Source: Pseudomonas sp. St316
Lineage (GTDB): Bacteria > Pseudomonadota > Gammaproteobacteria > Pseudomonadales > Pseudomonadaceae
Assembly: GCF_018325905.1 (NCBI RefSeq)
Contig: NZ_AP021901.1
Location: 6,294,001 to 6,358,000 of the forward strand
DNA length: 64,000 nt
Reading direction: 5' to 3'
Positions within the stretch are counted from its first letter, which is position 1; each line of letters opens with the position of its first letter. Of the stretch, positions 51,420-60,731 are shown in pieces. A program made the translations under genes and the position numbers. A model generated the notes under the pieces. The model worked only from the letters and a program-made list of their open reading frames with translations. It was not told where the DNA came from and did not search any database.

Positions 51420-52196
51420 ATGCCCGTCATTGTCCAGCTGCTGACCGCCCTTCTTCTCTTGTGCCTGAGCATGGTTGCCCGGGCCGAGAAGTTGCGCATT
51501 GTCACCGAACCCTGGGCCCCGTATGTCTATGAAGAGAACAGCAAGATGCTGGGCCTGGACTACGAAACCACGGCCATCGTGTTCAAGCGCCTGGGCATCG
51601 ACGTGGAATGGCAGTTCCTGCCGTGGAAGCGTTGCCTGGTGATGCTGGAGCAAGGGTTGGCGGACGGTGCGCTGGACATTTTCCACAGCGATGAGCGCGA
51701 TGCCATGCTGCTTTACCCCAGCGAACCGCTGTCGGACGTGGAGTTCGTGATGTTCTACGCCAATGCCCGGCCCCATCCGTTTCGCACGCTCGATGACCTG
51801 GCCGGCCTGACCGTCGGCACCTCACCCGGTTATCTCTACAGCCAGGCCTTCAGTGAGTCGACCCTCTTCACCCGGGAAACGGCGCCCACCCACGAAGCCA
51901 ATTTCGGCAAGTTGCAACTGGGACGGATCGACCTGCTCATCACCGACCGCAGGGTGGGCCGTTATGTCCTCGAACAGATGCAGTTGGGCGACCAGATCAC
52001 CGAAAACCCGATGGTCGTGAGCCGCCAAAGCCAATACCTGGCGGTGCGGCGCAGCGCCGGGATGGACTTGCTGGTGCAGCGCTTCAGTGCCGAACTCAAG
52101 CGATTCAAGCGCGAACCGGCCTATGCCGAACTGAGCGCCCGCTACGGCGCCGGCCCGAGAGCCAAGGTCACCTCGCCCGGCCAGGATCAACGTTGA
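51420..52196 (+). CDS. Orphan periplasmic solute-binding protein (family 3 type)
   Basis: 258 residues with a signal peptide (MPVIVQLLTALLLLCLSMVARA) and a family-3 opening EKLRIVTEPWAPYVYEENSK. Then GLDYETTAIVFKRLGIDVEWQFLPWKRCL and a second lobe with DDLAGLTVGTSPGYLYSQAF. As for the gene at 19685, no ABC permease or ATPase is near. It is of the kind often found as free receptors in pseudomonads; ligand unknown. No good ribosome site is seen, so the start is less sure. Confidence 0.8.
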   Translation: MPVIVQLLTALLLLCLSMVARAEKLRIVTEPWAPYVYEENSKMLGLDYETTAIVFKRLGIDVEWQFLPWKRCLVMLEQGLADGALDIFHSDERDAMLLYPSEPLSDVEFVMFYANARPHPFRTLDDLAGLTVGTSPGYLYSQAFSESTLFTRETAPTHEANFGKLQLGRIDLLITDRRVGRYVLEQMQLGDQITENPMVVSRQSQYLAVRRSAGMDLLVQRFSAELKRFKREPAYAELSARYGAGPRAKVTSPGQDQR

Positions 52197-52249
52197 AATA
52201 AACCGTTGAGCAGCAGGAAAGCGGCGCACGGCGTTTGCTCTGTTATACT

Positions 52250-52462
52250 CCGGCCTTCCCGCCAGGCTCACGCCCGGACGCCCGGCCTTGCAAAAGGCAT
52301 CCCGACACCGCTACAGCGCCGCCTACGGCCCGCGCGAGCCTTGTCCGGACACGCCTTCGAGGCCCGGCAGGACCGGACGGGATGACGTCTTTTTGTTGAA
52401 CGTCATTCGCGCCAGGCAAGACTATCCCATTGGGCCAGGCCCTCACTAAAACAGGATTACTC
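52250..52462 (+). promoter_or_regulatory. Long GC-rich leader of rhlE
   Basis: A TATACT element at 52244-52249 is the best -10, though its -35 is poor, giving a leader of about 200 bases. The leader contains an ATGACGT/ACGTCAT hairpin (52382-52408) around CTTTTTGTTGA and many GC-rich stems. Long leaders that control cold-induced DEAD-box genes are known in bacteria. Regulation here is inference. Confidence 0.4.
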
Positions 52463-54343
52463 ATGTCCTTTGCTTCCCTCGGTCTCTCCGAGGCTTTAGT
52501 CGGCGCCATCGAAGCCGCCGGCTATACCCAGCCTACCCCGGTGCAACAGCGGGCCATTCCCGCCGTGTTGCAAGGTCGCGACCTGATGGTCGCGGCGCAG
52601 ACAGGTACTGGTAAAACCGGCGGTTTCGCCCTTCCGATTCTGGAGCGGTTGTTCCCCAACGGTCACCCAGACAAATCCCAGCGTCACGGCCCGCGCCAAC
52701 CGCGCGTACTGGTCCTGACCCCAACCCGCGAACTGGCAGCCCAGGTCCACGAGAGCTTCAAGATCTACGCTCGCGACCTGAAGTTCGTCAGCGCCTGCAT
52801 TTTTGGCGGCGTGGGCATGAATCCCCAGGTCCAGGCCATGTCCCGCGGCGTCGATGTACTGGTCGCCTGCCCCGGTCGCCTGCTGGACCTGGCCGGCCAG
52901 GGCAGCGTCGATTTGTCCCACGTGGAAATCCTCGTGCTGGACGAAGCAGACCGCATGCTTGACATGGGCTTTGTCCATGACGTGAAGAAAGTCCTCGCTC
53001 GCCTGCCCGCCAAGCGTCAGAACCTGCTGTTTTCGGCGACGTTCTCCAAGGACATCACCGACCTGGCTGGCAAGCTGCTGCACAACCCGGAGCGCATCGA
53101 AGTCACGCCGCCGAACACCACGGTCGAGCGCATCGAGCAACGCGTTTTCCGCCTGCCGGCCAGCCACAAGCGTGCCCTGCTGGCGCACCTGATTACCGCC
53201 GGTGCCTGGGAACAGGTCCTGGTGTTCACCCGCACCAAGCACGGCGCCAACCGCCTGGCCGAGTACCTGGACAAGCACGGCCTGCCGGCTGTGGCGATCC
53301 ACGGTAACAAGAGCCAGAACGCCCGCACCAAGGCCCTCGCCGACTTCAAGGCCGGCGAAGTGCGCATCCTGGTGGCCACCGATATCGCCGCCCGTGGCCT
53401 GGACATCGACCAGTTGCCTCACGTGGTCAACTTCGAGCTGCCAAACGTCGATGAAGACTACGTACACCGTATCGGCCGTACCGGCCGGGCCGGTCGTTCG
53501 GGCGAAGCGATCTCGCTGGTCGCACCGGACGAAGAAAAGCTGCTCAAAAGCATCGAGCGCATGACCAAGCAGAAAATTGCCGACGGCGACCTGATGGGCT
53601 TCGACGCCAGCACCATCGAAGCCGAGAAACCTGAAGTGCGCGAACGTCCGGACGTGCGTAATCCGCGCAATGCCCGTGGCCCGCGCGGCGACGGTCCGAA
53701 TGGCGGCGGTGGCGGCGGCGGTCGTAAAGACAAAGGCAAGGACAAGGGCAAGGAAAAACCGGCCAGCAACAGCAATGGCCGTGGCGAACGCCCAGCCCGC
53801 GAGCAGAAGCCCCGCGAAGGCACTCCGGCCCGTGAACAGCAACGCCCGGCCCCGCGCGCCGCAGCCGATCGTGCCCCGGACGAGTTCCTGGATGACGATG
53901 TCGATAACTTCGGCAACCGCGTCGACTACGTGCCGCAGCAGAAACCGGCCCAGGGTCGCGGTCGCCGTCCGGGCGCCCCGGCACAAGGCGCTGGCGCAGC
54001 TGCAGGTGCAGGTGCACCGCGTAGTGGCCAGCCGCAAGGTCGCCAGAACGGTCCGCGCAACAGCAACGGCTCGTCCACCGGCACCCCGCCGGCCAAGCGC
54101 AGCGGCCCACGCAACGGTGCCCCACGTGACGGCCAGGCTCGTCGCGATGACACCCGCCCGCGCCGTCCGGCCCGTGACGACCAGCCGCGTCAGGAACCCG
54201 CCGTGCAGAACCCGCGCAGCAACCAGCCGAAGATCGTGCACAAGGAATCGAAAGCCGATCGCTTCCCGACGCCTGAACAGCTGGATCAACTGCCTAGCCG
54301 TCCACGGGGCGAAAAACCGGCATTGCTGACGCGCAATCGCTGA
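52463..54343 (+). CDS. rhlE: DEAD-box RNA helicase RhlE with long basic tail
   Basis: 626 residues from the ATG at 52463, with AGGA upstream. Helicase core about 1-385: Q-motif [46 protein letters not shown] and [10 protein letters not shown]. The tail (about 390-626) is low-complexity, rich in Gly, Pro, Arg, Asn and Lys (for example [20 protein letters not shown]), probably disordered and RNA-binding. RhlE helicases act in ribosome assembly and RNA decay, and in pseudomonads such tails can drive condensation. The tail ends in KPALLTRNR. Confidence 0.93.
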   Translation: MSFASLGLSEALVGAIEAAGYTQPTPVQQRAIPAVLQGRDLMVAAQTGTGKTGGFALPILERLFPNGHPDKSQRHGPRQPRVLVLTPTRELAAQVHESFKIYARDLKFVSACIFGGVGMNPQVQAMSRGVDVLVACPGRLLDLAGQGSVDLSHVEILVLDEADRMLDMGFVHDVKKVLARLPAKRQNLLFSATFSKDITDLAGKLLHNPERIEVTPPNTTVERIEQRVFRLPASHKRALLAHLITAGAWEQVLVFTRTKHGANRLAEYLDKHGLPAVAIHGNKSQNARTKALADFKAGEVRILVATDIAARGLDIDQLPHVVNFELPNVDEDYVHRIGRTGRAGRSGEAISLVAPDEEKLLKSIERMTKQKIADGDLMGFDASTIEAEKPEVRERPDVRNPRNARGPRGDGPNGGGGGGGRKDKGKDKGKEKPASNSNGRGERPAREQKPREGTPAREQQRPAPRAAADRAPDEFLDDDVDNFGNRVDYVPQQKPAQGRGRRPGAPAQGAGAAAGAGAPRSGQPQGRQNGPRNSNGSSTGTPPAKRSGPRNGAPRDGQARRDDTRPRRPARDDQPRQEPAVQNPRSNQPKIVHKESKADRFPTPEQLDQLPSRPRGEKPALLTRNR

Positions 54344-54359
54344 GTTTTTCCAAGCCTTG

Positions 54360-54398
54360 AAAAATGCCCCAGGTCTCGCGACCTGGGGCATTTTTTTT
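54360..54398 (+). terminator. Terminator of rhlE
   Basis: AAATGCCCCAGGT and ACCTGGGGCATTT pair around CTCGCG and run into eight T. It is the first in a series of similar hairpins in this gap. Confidence 0.9.
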
Positions 54399-54418
54399 GG
54401 CCCAAGACAAATCCAAAT

Positions 54419-54932
54419 GGGGGAGCGAGCTTGCTCGCGATAGCGGTACATCAGTCAACATCAAGTTGACTGGTAAGACCCCATCGCGAGCAAGCTCGCT
54501 CCCACAGGGGCCATCGTGTTGCCAAAATCCGAGCAATAAAAAAACGCCCCTGATCCCAAGACCAGGGGCGTTTTTTTGGCCCAACACAATTCCAAATGTG
54601 GGAGCGAGCTTGCTCGCGATAGCGGTACATCAGTCAACATCAAGTTGACCGGTAAGACGCCATCGCGAGCAAGCTCGCCCCCACAGGGGTCATCGTGTTG
54701 CCAAAATCCGAGTAATAAAAAACGCCGCTGATCGCAAGACCAGGGGCGTTTTTTGGCCCAACACAATTCCAAATGTGGGAGCGAGCTTGCTCGCGATAGC
54801 GGTACATCAGTCAACATCAAGTTGACCGGCAAGACGCCATCGCGAGCAAGCTCGCTCCCACAGGGGCCATCGTGTTGTCAAAATCCAAGCAATAAAAAAC
54901 GCCGCTGATCGCAAGACCAGGGGCGTTTTTGT
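54419..54932. repeat. Tandem array of REP pair plus terminator units, about 178 bp each
   Basis: Three units in a row, each with GGGAGCGAGCTTGCTCGCGA, the spacer containing CATCAGTCAACATCAAGTTGAC, an inverted REP, CCATCGTGTTGCCAAAATCC, and a hairpin AAACGCC..CAGGGGCGTTT ending in T (54536-54577, 54717-54754, 54893-54932). In the last two hairpins the left arm has GCCGCTG instead of GCCCCTG, leaving a mismatch shared by both, so those two units derive from one mutated copy. The last hairpin also serves the convergent yceI gene. No gene in the 599-bp gap. Confidence 0.9.
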
Positions 54933-54942
54933 CAGGCGAAGG

Positions 54943-55539
54943 TTACTTCGCTTTGACACCTTCAAACGAGATGTACAGCTCAACGGCGTCGGATTGTGGA
55001 CCCAGGTCCATCATCTTGCCGAAGTCAGAACGCTTGATGCTGGTGGTGCCTTCGAAGCCAGCACGGTAGCCGCCCCACGGATCCTTGCCTTCACCCAGGA
55101 ACGTGGCCTTGACCACGATTGGCTTGGTCACGCCGTGCAGCGTCAGGTCGCCAGTCACGTCTGCGGTGTCTTTACCGTCAGCGTTCTTGCCGGTGGGCTT
55201 GACGCTGGTGGACACGAACTTGGCATCGGCGAACTTGCCTACGTCCAGGAAGTCCTTGCTGGCGATGTGCTTGTCGCGCTCGGCGTGGTTGGTGAAGACG
55301 CTGGCGGTACGTACGTTGAACTCGATCTTGCTGGCTTCAGGCTTGGCGGCGTCGAAGCTGAACTTGCCGTCGATGTCCTTGAAGGTACCGGTGATGTAGC
55401 TATAGCCCAGGTGGCTGATCTTGAAGTCGACGAAGGCGTGCTGGCCTTCCTTGTCGACAACATAGTCGGCAGCCATGGCCTGACCGGCCGACAGCAGGGC
55501 AGAACCGATTGCCAGGGCGGCGAGCGTCTTTTTCAACAT
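54943..55539 (-). CDS. yceI: YceI-family periplasmic lipid-binding protein
   Basis: 198 residues from the ATG at 55539, with AAAGGAA upstream and a signal peptide [23 protein letters not shown]. The mature chain [24 protein letters not shown] ... [24 protein letters not shown] is the YceI beta-barrel, which binds isoprenoid-type ligands. It is co-transcribed with the upstream cytochrome b561, the usual yceJ-yceI pairing. Confidence 0.93.
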   Translation of the reverse strand: MLKKTLAALAIGSALLSAGQAMAADYVVDKEGQHAFVDFKISHLGYSYITGTFKDIDGKFSFDAAKPEASKIEFNVRTASVFTNHAERDKHIASKDFLDVGKFADAKFVSTSVKPTGKNADGKDTADVTGDLTLHGVTKPIVVKATFLGEGKDPWGGYRAGFEGTTSIKRSDFGKMMDLGPQSDAVELYISFEGVKAK

Positions 55540-55571
55540 GCTTTCTATTCCTTTGGAGTCGAGGTTGAACA

Positions 55572-56123
55572 TCAGGCTTGGCGCCCCAGCATTCGCTTGA
55601 GGGTCGCGTCACGGTCGATAAAGTGGTGTTTCAAGGCTGCCAACGCATGAAGGCCGGAAAAAATCACCAGCGCCCATGCCAGGTAGAGGTGAATCTGGCC
55701 GGCGACGTCTGCCTGGTCGGGCAGTCCGGACACCAGCGCGGGTACTTCAAACAAACCAAACACCGGGATCCCGACACCGTCTGCGGTGGAAATCAGGTAA
55801 CCGGCAATCATCACGGCGAACAACCCGAGATACAGGGCGCTATGACCGAGCTTGGCGCCGGCACGGGTGAGGCGGCCGTAGGTTGGCAGGGTCGGTGGTG
55901 GCGGGCTGACAAAGCGCCAGAGCACTCGCAGCAACATCACCGCCAGCAGCACCAGGCCAATGCTCTTGTGCAGGTCCGGCGCGTCTTTGCGCCAGGTGCT
56001 GTAGTAATCCAGGCCAACCATCCACAGGCCCAGGGCAAACAGCCCGTACACCGCCAGCGCAACGCCCCAGTGCACTGCGATACTGACCCAGCCATAGCGA
56101 GAAGAAGAGTTGCGTAGCTGCAT
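55572..56123 (-). CDS. Cytochrome b561 (YceJ-like)
   Basis: 183 residues with four membrane segments and the di-haem histidines in [32 protein letters not shown] and [12 protein letters not shown]. Membrane electron-transfer protein, presumably passing electrons to or from quinone; its partner is not established. It lies 32 bp before the yceI start. The 338 bp upstream (56124-56461) hold a single REP core and AT-rich DNA with an ATATATATAT tract, but no gene. Confidence 0.9.
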   Translation of the reverse strand: MQLRNSSSRYGWVSIAVHWGVALAVYGLFALGLWMVGLDYYSTWRKDAPDLHKSIGLVLLAVMLLRVLWRFVSPPPPTLPTYGRLTRAGAKLGHSALYLGLFAVMIAGYLISTADGVGIPVFGLFEVPALVSGLPDQADVAGQIHLYLAWALVIFSGLHALAALKHHFIDRDATLKRMLGRQA

Positions 56124-56311
56124 TGCTCATATCCTGTAAAAACTGCGGTCAAGACTAGCGAGTTATCTATCGATTTAAAGCGGAAAATTTCGCTTTGAAA
56201 TATCGAGAAATACGATCATCAGTCTGGAGGGGGTGGGTTAAGGAAAGATTAAAGCGAAACGGTGAGTGATGGCGAGGGGGTTAGGCAGCCTTTAGGGGCC
56301 TGCATGGACCT

Positions 56312-56335
56312 CATCGCGAGCAGGCTCGCACACAC
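56312..56335. repeat. Single, degraded REP core
   Basis: ATCGCGAGCAGGCTCGCACA without an inverted partner. It marks the boundary between ordinary chromosome and the AT-richer lectin patch. Confidence 0.65.
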
Positions 56336-56672
56336 GAGACCGCGCAGAGGCTACCACCGCCGTCCAACTATTTTTTGCCATGCAATATATATATATCGCC
56401 ATTTCCACTTTTACCCTTGATCAAATGAGCGCTCAACAACTCATTGAACAAGGTGAACAAAATGGCTGTTCCTTATACTCCTTTCAAAGCTAGCGGTTCG
56501 CCGCAATTACCCCCTAACCAGACGATGTCGGAGGGGCAATACCTAAAATCAAGCAATGGTCGGTTCCGATTAATATTGCAGGCCGATGGAGACTTGGTAA
56601 TCAAGGAGTGAACGAGCCCCATGAAAGACAGGACACCGTTTCCCCCTTACGATAAGGGATAGGCAAACGGTT

Positions 56673-57065
56673 ATGTTTATGACTAATAGCAACGATAAGA
56701 GTGGGGAGCTTTTGGGCCAGGAGCGGCGACGCCGCTGGAGTCCAGAGCAAAAGCTGGCCATGGTTCGCGAGAGCCTTGAGCCAGGGCAAAGTGTGTCGGT
56801 CGTCGCTCGACGCAACGGCATCAATGCCAACCAGTTATTCCTGTGGCGCAAGCTGTATCAGGACGGCAGCCTGTCGGCGGTCAGTGCTGGCGAAGCCGTG
56901 GTGCCGGCCTCCGAGCTGAGCGATGCGCTCAAGCAGATCCGTGAACTGCAACGGATTCTGGGCAAGAAAACGATGGAAGCCGAAATCCTCAAAGAGGCCG
57001 TGGAGATCGCCCGGTCGCGAAAATGGATTGCGCACTCACCCTTGTTGCCGGGGGACGACCAGTGA
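56673..57065 (+). CDS. IS3-family OrfA (IS2-type)
   Basis: 130 residues. Helix-turn-helix [45 protein letters not shown] binds the IS ends, and the leucine-rich [23 protein letters not shown] segment mediates pairing. It overlaps OrfB by 43 bp, with OrfB in the -1 frame. The overlap has CGAAAATGG, where ribosomes could slip to make the OrfAB transposase. Confidence 0.92.
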   Translation: MFMTNSNDKSGELLGQERRRRWSPEQKLAMVRESLEPGQSVSVVARRNGINANQLFLWRKLYQDGSLSAVSAGEAVVPASELSDALKQIRELQRILGKKTMEAEILKEAVEIARSRKWIAHSPLLPGDDQ

Positions 57066-57898
57066 AGCTGGTCAGCGAATGTCTCGGTGTGGCGCGCTCG
57101 CAATTAACGGTTCGAATCAAGCAATCGGTATCGCCCAAGACACGGCGAAGCAGACCTGTGGACGACGCTGAGTTGGTGGTTGAAATCCAACAGCAGGTCA
57201 GCGAGTTGCCCAGCTATGGCTACCGTCGTGTCTGGGGATTACTGCGTCGGGAACGTGAAACCCATTCGCTGCCGGCGATCAATGTGAAGCGGGTTTACCG
57301 GGTCATGCGTGATCACAACTTGCTGCTGGAGCGTCGACTCAAACAGCCCGGCGTGCCGCGTCGGCACGAAGGCCGTATTGCCGTGAAAACCAGCAATACG
57401 CGTTGGTGCTCGGACGGCTTTGAGTTCCGCTGCGAGGACGGCGCCAAACTGAGCGTGACCTTCGCCCTCGATTGCTGTGATCGCGAAGCCATCGGCTGGG
57501 TGGCAAGCCCGACCGGGTACAGCGGCGATGATATCCGCGATTTGATGCTGGAAAGCGTGGAGAAGCGCTTCGGTGATCAATTGCCCACCACGCCGGTGCA
57601 ATGGCTAAGCGACAACGGCTCGGCGTACACCGCCGAACAGACACGCCTGTTTGCTCGGCAGATCGGTTTGCAGCCGGTGACCACGCCAGTTCGCAGCCCG
57701 CAGAGCAACGGGATGGCGGAGAGCTTCGTGAAGACGATCAAGCGTGACTACGTGGCGCACATGCCCAAACCGGATCGGGAAACGGCGTTGCGTAACCTGG
57801 CAATTGCCTTCGAACATTACAACGAGCAGCATCCGCACAGCGCTTTGAAATATCGCTCGCCGAGGGAGTTCAGGCGCTTGGCGGCAGCATCAATTTAA
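57023..57898 (+). CDS. IS3-family OrfB transposase (DDE)
   Basis: 291 residues from its own ATG, or the C-terminal part of an OrfAB fusion. The retroviral-integrase-type core is intact: D131 in SDGFEF, D197 in [10 protein letters not shown]233 in NGMAESF, with 35 residues between the last two (D,D35E). The HTH-like [14 protein letters not shown] lies ahead of it. The stop is 37 bp from the right end of the element. Confidence 0.93.
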   Translation: MDCALTLVAGGRPVKLVSECLGVARSQLTVRIKQSVSPKTRRSRPVDDAELVVEIQQQVSELPSYGYRRVWGLLRRERETHSLPAINVKRVYRVMRDHNLLLERRLKQPGVPRRHEGRIAVKTSNTRWCSDGFEFRCEDGAKLSVTFALDCCDREAIGWVASPTGYSGDDIRDLMLESVEKRFGDQLPTTPVQWLSDNGSAYTAEQTRLFARQIGLQPVTTPVRSPQSNGMAESFVKTIKRDYVAHMPKPDRETALRNLAIAFEHYNEQHPHSALKYRSPREFRRLAAASI

Positions 57899-58335
57899 CA
57901 GGGAGTTGGTGTCCGGTTTTGTAGGGGCAAGTCCAAGGAGGGCGAAAAAATCATTTGGACGGCAAATGAGAAACAGCCTTACAGTGCCACGTTGTATCCA
58001 AGGAGGAGGAGTGTGCGTTTGCAATTCGTTGTCAGCAACAGCGGCTTTCTTCATGATCCGTTCAGACGGCGATTGTGGATCGCCGAAAGCACCCACAGCA
58101 CAGACAAATCTTTATGGTACAACACTTATATGACCATGCAGGACGATGGAAACCTGGTCATTTTTGACATGCGAACAGGCAACCTCTGCTGGGCCCGCTT
58201 TGGCTTCGTTCCGGGACGTATGTCGAAGCCGAAGCGGGTGAGGATCCTGTTTGAGGACGTCCCAATTCATACGTGGTATTTTTCGTTACCTCGCCTCTAA
58301 AAACTTAGGTAATGTTGCTTAATGGACACTTGAAA

Positions 58336-58455
58336 CTAAGAATCCATATCGCATCTGTATGCCAATGGAGGGCCATTTTTAAGTGTCTTACGACCGTTGG
58401 TACAGCCGCTACGGGCGAGCACTATCAAAAATATTAAAGCCGCCATCGGTTTCAT
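58336..58455 (-). CDS. Tiny lipoprotein next to the lectin gene (39 residues)
   Basis: Starts MKPMAALIFLIVLARSGC, a short lipoprotein signal (cysteine at 18, though R at -3 is unusual), then TNGRKTLKNGPPLAYRCDMDS. GGAG lies 6 bp before the ATG. It follows the 53-residue gene at 58494 by 38 bp and shares the ending P-x-L-A-x-K/R-C-x-I/M-D with it, so they look like diverged duplicates. Convergent with the lectin gene, 35 bp from its stop. Function unknown. Confidence 0.55.
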   Translation of the reverse strand: MKPMAALIFLIVLARSGCTNGRKTLKNGPPLAYRCDMDS

Positions 58456-58493
58456 ATTTGCTCCAGTTCGTACGAGCCTGATACTTTGAATTA

Positions 58494-58655
58494 TTAGTTC
58501 ACCGAGCATTCAGGCTTGTATGGATCGATGGAGCATTTGTGTGCTAGCTGCGGATCTCTTTTTGGAATCATCGGAATCGTCAAAGGATCTCGGCATTCGC
58601 CATACACACATCCATATATTGAAACCAGTACAACCACTGCCATTAGTATTTTCAT
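58494..58655 (-). CDS. Tiny lipoprotein next to the lectin gene (53 residues)
   Basis: Starts MKILMAVVVLVSIYGC, a lipoprotein signal with cysteine at 16. The mature part is VYGECRDPLTIPMIPKRD, then PQLAHKCSIDPYKPECSVN, with three more cysteines that could form a disulfide. AGGAG is 5 bp before the ATG at 58655. It is first of a two-gene minus-strand set with 58336-58455. Codon use is AT-rich like the lectin fragment and unlike the flanking core genes, which suggests joint acquisition. Function unknown; immunity or lectin partner are guesses. Confidence 0.65.
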   Translation of the reverse strand: MKILMAVVVLVSIYGCVYGECRDPLTIPMIPKRDPQLAHKCSIDPYKPECSVN

Positions 58656-58774
58656 ACACGCTCCTGTTTTTCGGAGAGCCTAGACCCATGGCTTGCCGCG
58701 CTCTATCGCCTGCTTCCGGTTAAAGGGTGGGACGTTTCTGATATATCACCGAGGCATGTAGGACGTCAGCAATC

Positions 58775-58907
58775 CGTGGCGAGGGAGCTTGCTCCCGCTC
58801 GGCTGCGAAGCAGTCGTAAACCTGCGGGTGCGGTGTGTCTGATGTTCCGCATCTGGCAGGTTTGGGGCCGCTTCGCGGCCCAGCGGGAGCAAGCTCCCTC
58901 GCCACGG
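58775..58907. repeat. Long inverted repeat (GTGGCGAGGGAGCTTGCTCC type)
   Basis: CCGTGGCGAGGGAGCTTGCT at the left and AGCAAGCTCCCTCGCCACGG at the right are exact inverse ends of a 133-bp element with internal GCTGCGAAGCAG and GGCCGCTTCGCGGCC hairpins. Related to 26231. It fills much of the 315 bp between the lipoprotein promoter and the amine-oxidase stop. Confidence 0.8.
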
Positions 58908-58970
58908 GTTTGTCGATTGCCTTGAGTGGGCAGTATTAGGTTGTTGAGCCGCGTCTTTTCTACCTGACTG

Positions 58971-60731
58971 TTACTGAGTCTTTGTCTCAGTAGTCGCCGC
59001 CGGCTTGGCGGCGGATTTTTTCACCGGTTCAGCCTTTTTCACCGGCGCCTTGGCCGGGGCTTTTTTTGCCGGGGTCTTGGCTGCCGGTTTCTTTGCCGCT
59101 GGTTTGGCCGCCGCTTTCTTGGCTGGCTCAACCTTCGCCGGGGCTGGTGCAGGTGGTTCCACCGGTGCAGGCGCAGGAGCGGGAGCAGGCGTCGGTGCTG
59201 GCGGCGCAACCGGCTCTGGTGCCTTCGCTGGCTCCGGCTTCTTGTCGTCATCCGAACCACCAAACAGGTTGGTGAAGAAGTTGCCCTTCTTCGCTGCCAC
59301 CGCGCCCGCCGCCGCTGCCGTTGCAGCCGGAACGACCTTGGCCGGTTCGAACGACTTGCCTGCCGCCAGGTCTTCAACCTGGCTGGCCGCCCGCTGGCCG
59401 CTGCGCAACGCGCCTTCCAGGGTGCCCGGGTACAGGGTGTCGGTGTGTTCGCCGGCAAAGGCTACGCGCTGTAATGGCTTTTCCCACAGGCGCCAGTACT
59501 TGCTGATCTGGCCCGGACCGAAGGCCAGGTACGCGCCGCCCATGGACGGGTCGGTGCTGTAGCGGCGGATTTCATAGCCAGTGAACGCACCACGGGCCTG
59601 TGGATAAAACGCGTGCAAGCGGATCAGTACCTGATCGACCATCTGCTTGTCGCCGAACGCCTGCATCACCCGGGCGTTGTCGCCGGACAGGTTGATGACC
59701 ACGTTGGCACCGCCCTTCAGGGCCGGCTCGATCCACATCATGCCCAGGCCAGCGTTGCTGTAGATCTCGCCGGACATGCGCGCCTTGCTGTCCCAGACCG
59801 GGGTCTTGAACTTGAGCATGATCTGGTCGCGCCAACCGTAGTTGGTGCCCTTGATCGCACCCTGGTGCTGGGCATCGAGGGCCGGGGTCAGTTGGATCTT
59901 GTTCAGTGCCCGCAACGGCACGGCCAATACCACGTAGTCGGCCTGGTAGCCGACGCTGCCGACCTTGACGGTCACGCTGTCCTTGTCCTGGGAAATCGCC
60001 GATACCGGCGAGTTGGTCTTGATGGTCTTCAGTTGCTTGACGAACGCCTGGGCCAGGGTAGGACTACCGCCCAGCAGGCGCGAGGCTCGCAGGTCGCGGT
60101 CGGACACGCCGCGATAGACGCGGTTCTGCTGGGCGAAATACAGCAGCGACAGGCGCGAAGGCTCGTCATAACGGGTGCGAATCTCCTGGTTCACCAACTG
60201 CCGCGCCGTCGCCGGCAGTTGCAGGCGGTCGAGCCAGTTGGACACGGTGATCTGGTCCAACGCGTGCAGCGTGCTGGTCGCCGCCGGGTTCTGCGGGTCT
60301 TCGATGGAGCGCGCCAGGTCGTCCAGGGTGGTTTCGTAGCGTTTGAGGGCTTCGGCGGTGGCCGGCTGCTTGGTCGCCAGGTCCGCGGCGGTGAAGTAGG
60401 TGCCGTCGATCAGATAGCTGGGGGTACGCACGAATTCCGGGGCCGGCGTGGTGCTCAGCTTGAAGGTAGAGACGTATTTGTTCAGCACCGGCTGGGTTTT
60501 CTCGTTGCCGATCCACTCGCTGGTGGCCATGCCCGACCGACCGCCCAGGTCCGGCTTGGCTTCCAGCAGCGTCACGCCCCAGCCTTTGTTCTGCAACTCA
60601 TAGGCCGCCGTGAGCCCCGCCAGGCCGCCGCCAATGACGATGGCCGTCGGTTGTTTGTCCTTGGCCAGCGCCGAAACGCTGAACAGCCCTATCATCACCA
60701 GCGCACAGGCGCGCAGCCAACCAGCAGACAT
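58971..60731 (-). CDS. Periplasmic flavin amine oxidase with Ala/Lys/Pro-rich tail
   Basis: 586 residues. Signal peptide MSAGWLRACALVMIGLFSVSALA, then the FAD motif AIVIGGGLAGLTAAYELQ and LLEAKPDLGGRSG. The C-terminal flavin-site segment is AFAGEHTDTLYPGTLEGALRSGQRAA. The enzyme core ends near residue 455. The last 100 residues switch to KKPEPAKAPEPVAPPAPTP and then repeats of the AAAKPAAKK type, like histone H1-type tails. Monoamine oxidases deaminate amines to aldehydes. The tail may bind polyanions such as DNA or envelope polymers (inference). Position next to bioA matches PA0421. Confidence 0.9.
   Translation of the reverse strand: MSAGWLRACALVMIGLFSVSALAKDKQPTAIVIGGGLAGLTAAYELQNKGWGVTLLEAKPDLGGRSGMATSEWIGNEKTQPVLNKYVSTFKLSTTPAPEFVRTPSYLIDGTYFTAADLATKQPATAEALKRYETTLDDLARSIEDPQNPAATSTLHALDQITVSNWLDRLQLPATARQLVNQEIRTRYDEPSRLSLLYFAQQNRVYRGVSDRDLRASRLLGGSPTLAQAFVKQLKTIKTNSPVSAISQDKDSVTVKVGSVGYQADYVVLAVPLRALNKIQLTPALDAQHQGAIKGTNYGWRDQIMLKFKTPVWDSKARMSGEIYSNAGLGMMWIEPALKGGANVVINLSGDNARVMQAFGDKQMVDQVLIRLHAFYPQARGAFTGYEIRRYSTDPSMGGAYLAFGPGQISKYWRLWEKPLQRVAFAGEHTDTLYPGTLEGALRSGQRAASQVEDLAAGKSFEPAKVVPAATAAAAGAVAAKKGNFFTNLFGGSDDDKKPEPAKAPEPVAPPAPTPAPAPAPAPVEPPAPAPAKVEPAKKAAAKPAAKKPAAKTPAKKAPAKAPVKKAEPVKKSAAKPAATTETKTQ

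Larger units (their letters stand above)
56609..57935 (+). mobile_element. IS3-family element, IS2-type, 1327 bp
   Basis: The left end TGAACGAGCCCCATGAAAGA ... GGACACC and the inverse of the right end TGGACTTGCCCCTACAAAAC ... GGACACC are imperfect terminal inverted repeats. A 5-bp target duplication, AGGAG, lies at 56604-56608 and 57936-57940. Two overlapping genes (56673-57065, 57023-57898) fill it. Ends, target duplication and both genes are intact, so the element may be active and its insertion recent. Confidence 0.93.
56462..58300 (+). pseudogene. B-lectin (mannose-binding-lectin fold) gene split by an insertion sequence
   Basis: The first part, 56462-56608, codes 49 residues (MAVPYTPFKASGSPQLPPNQ ...) and stops at a TGA made by the IS end. 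The second part, 57941-58300, is in the same frame. Joining them after removing the IS and one copy of the AGGAG duplication gives 168 residues with no stop. The product has the bulb-type lectin pattern: GQYLKSSNGRFRLILQADGDLVI and MTMQDDGNLVIFD (QxDxNxVxY, last residue F), then a basic tail of about 30 residues. AAGGTG lies 7 bp before the ATG. Pseudomonad proteins of this fold include lectin-like bacteriocins (LlpA, pyocin L), usually with two domains; this has one. Function is inferred. Confidence 0.85.

Noticed and set aside
52430..52462. Upstream start for RhlE at 52430
   Set aside because: It adds [11 protein letters not shown] outside the family alignment, whereas the ATG at 52463 has AGGA at proper spacing.
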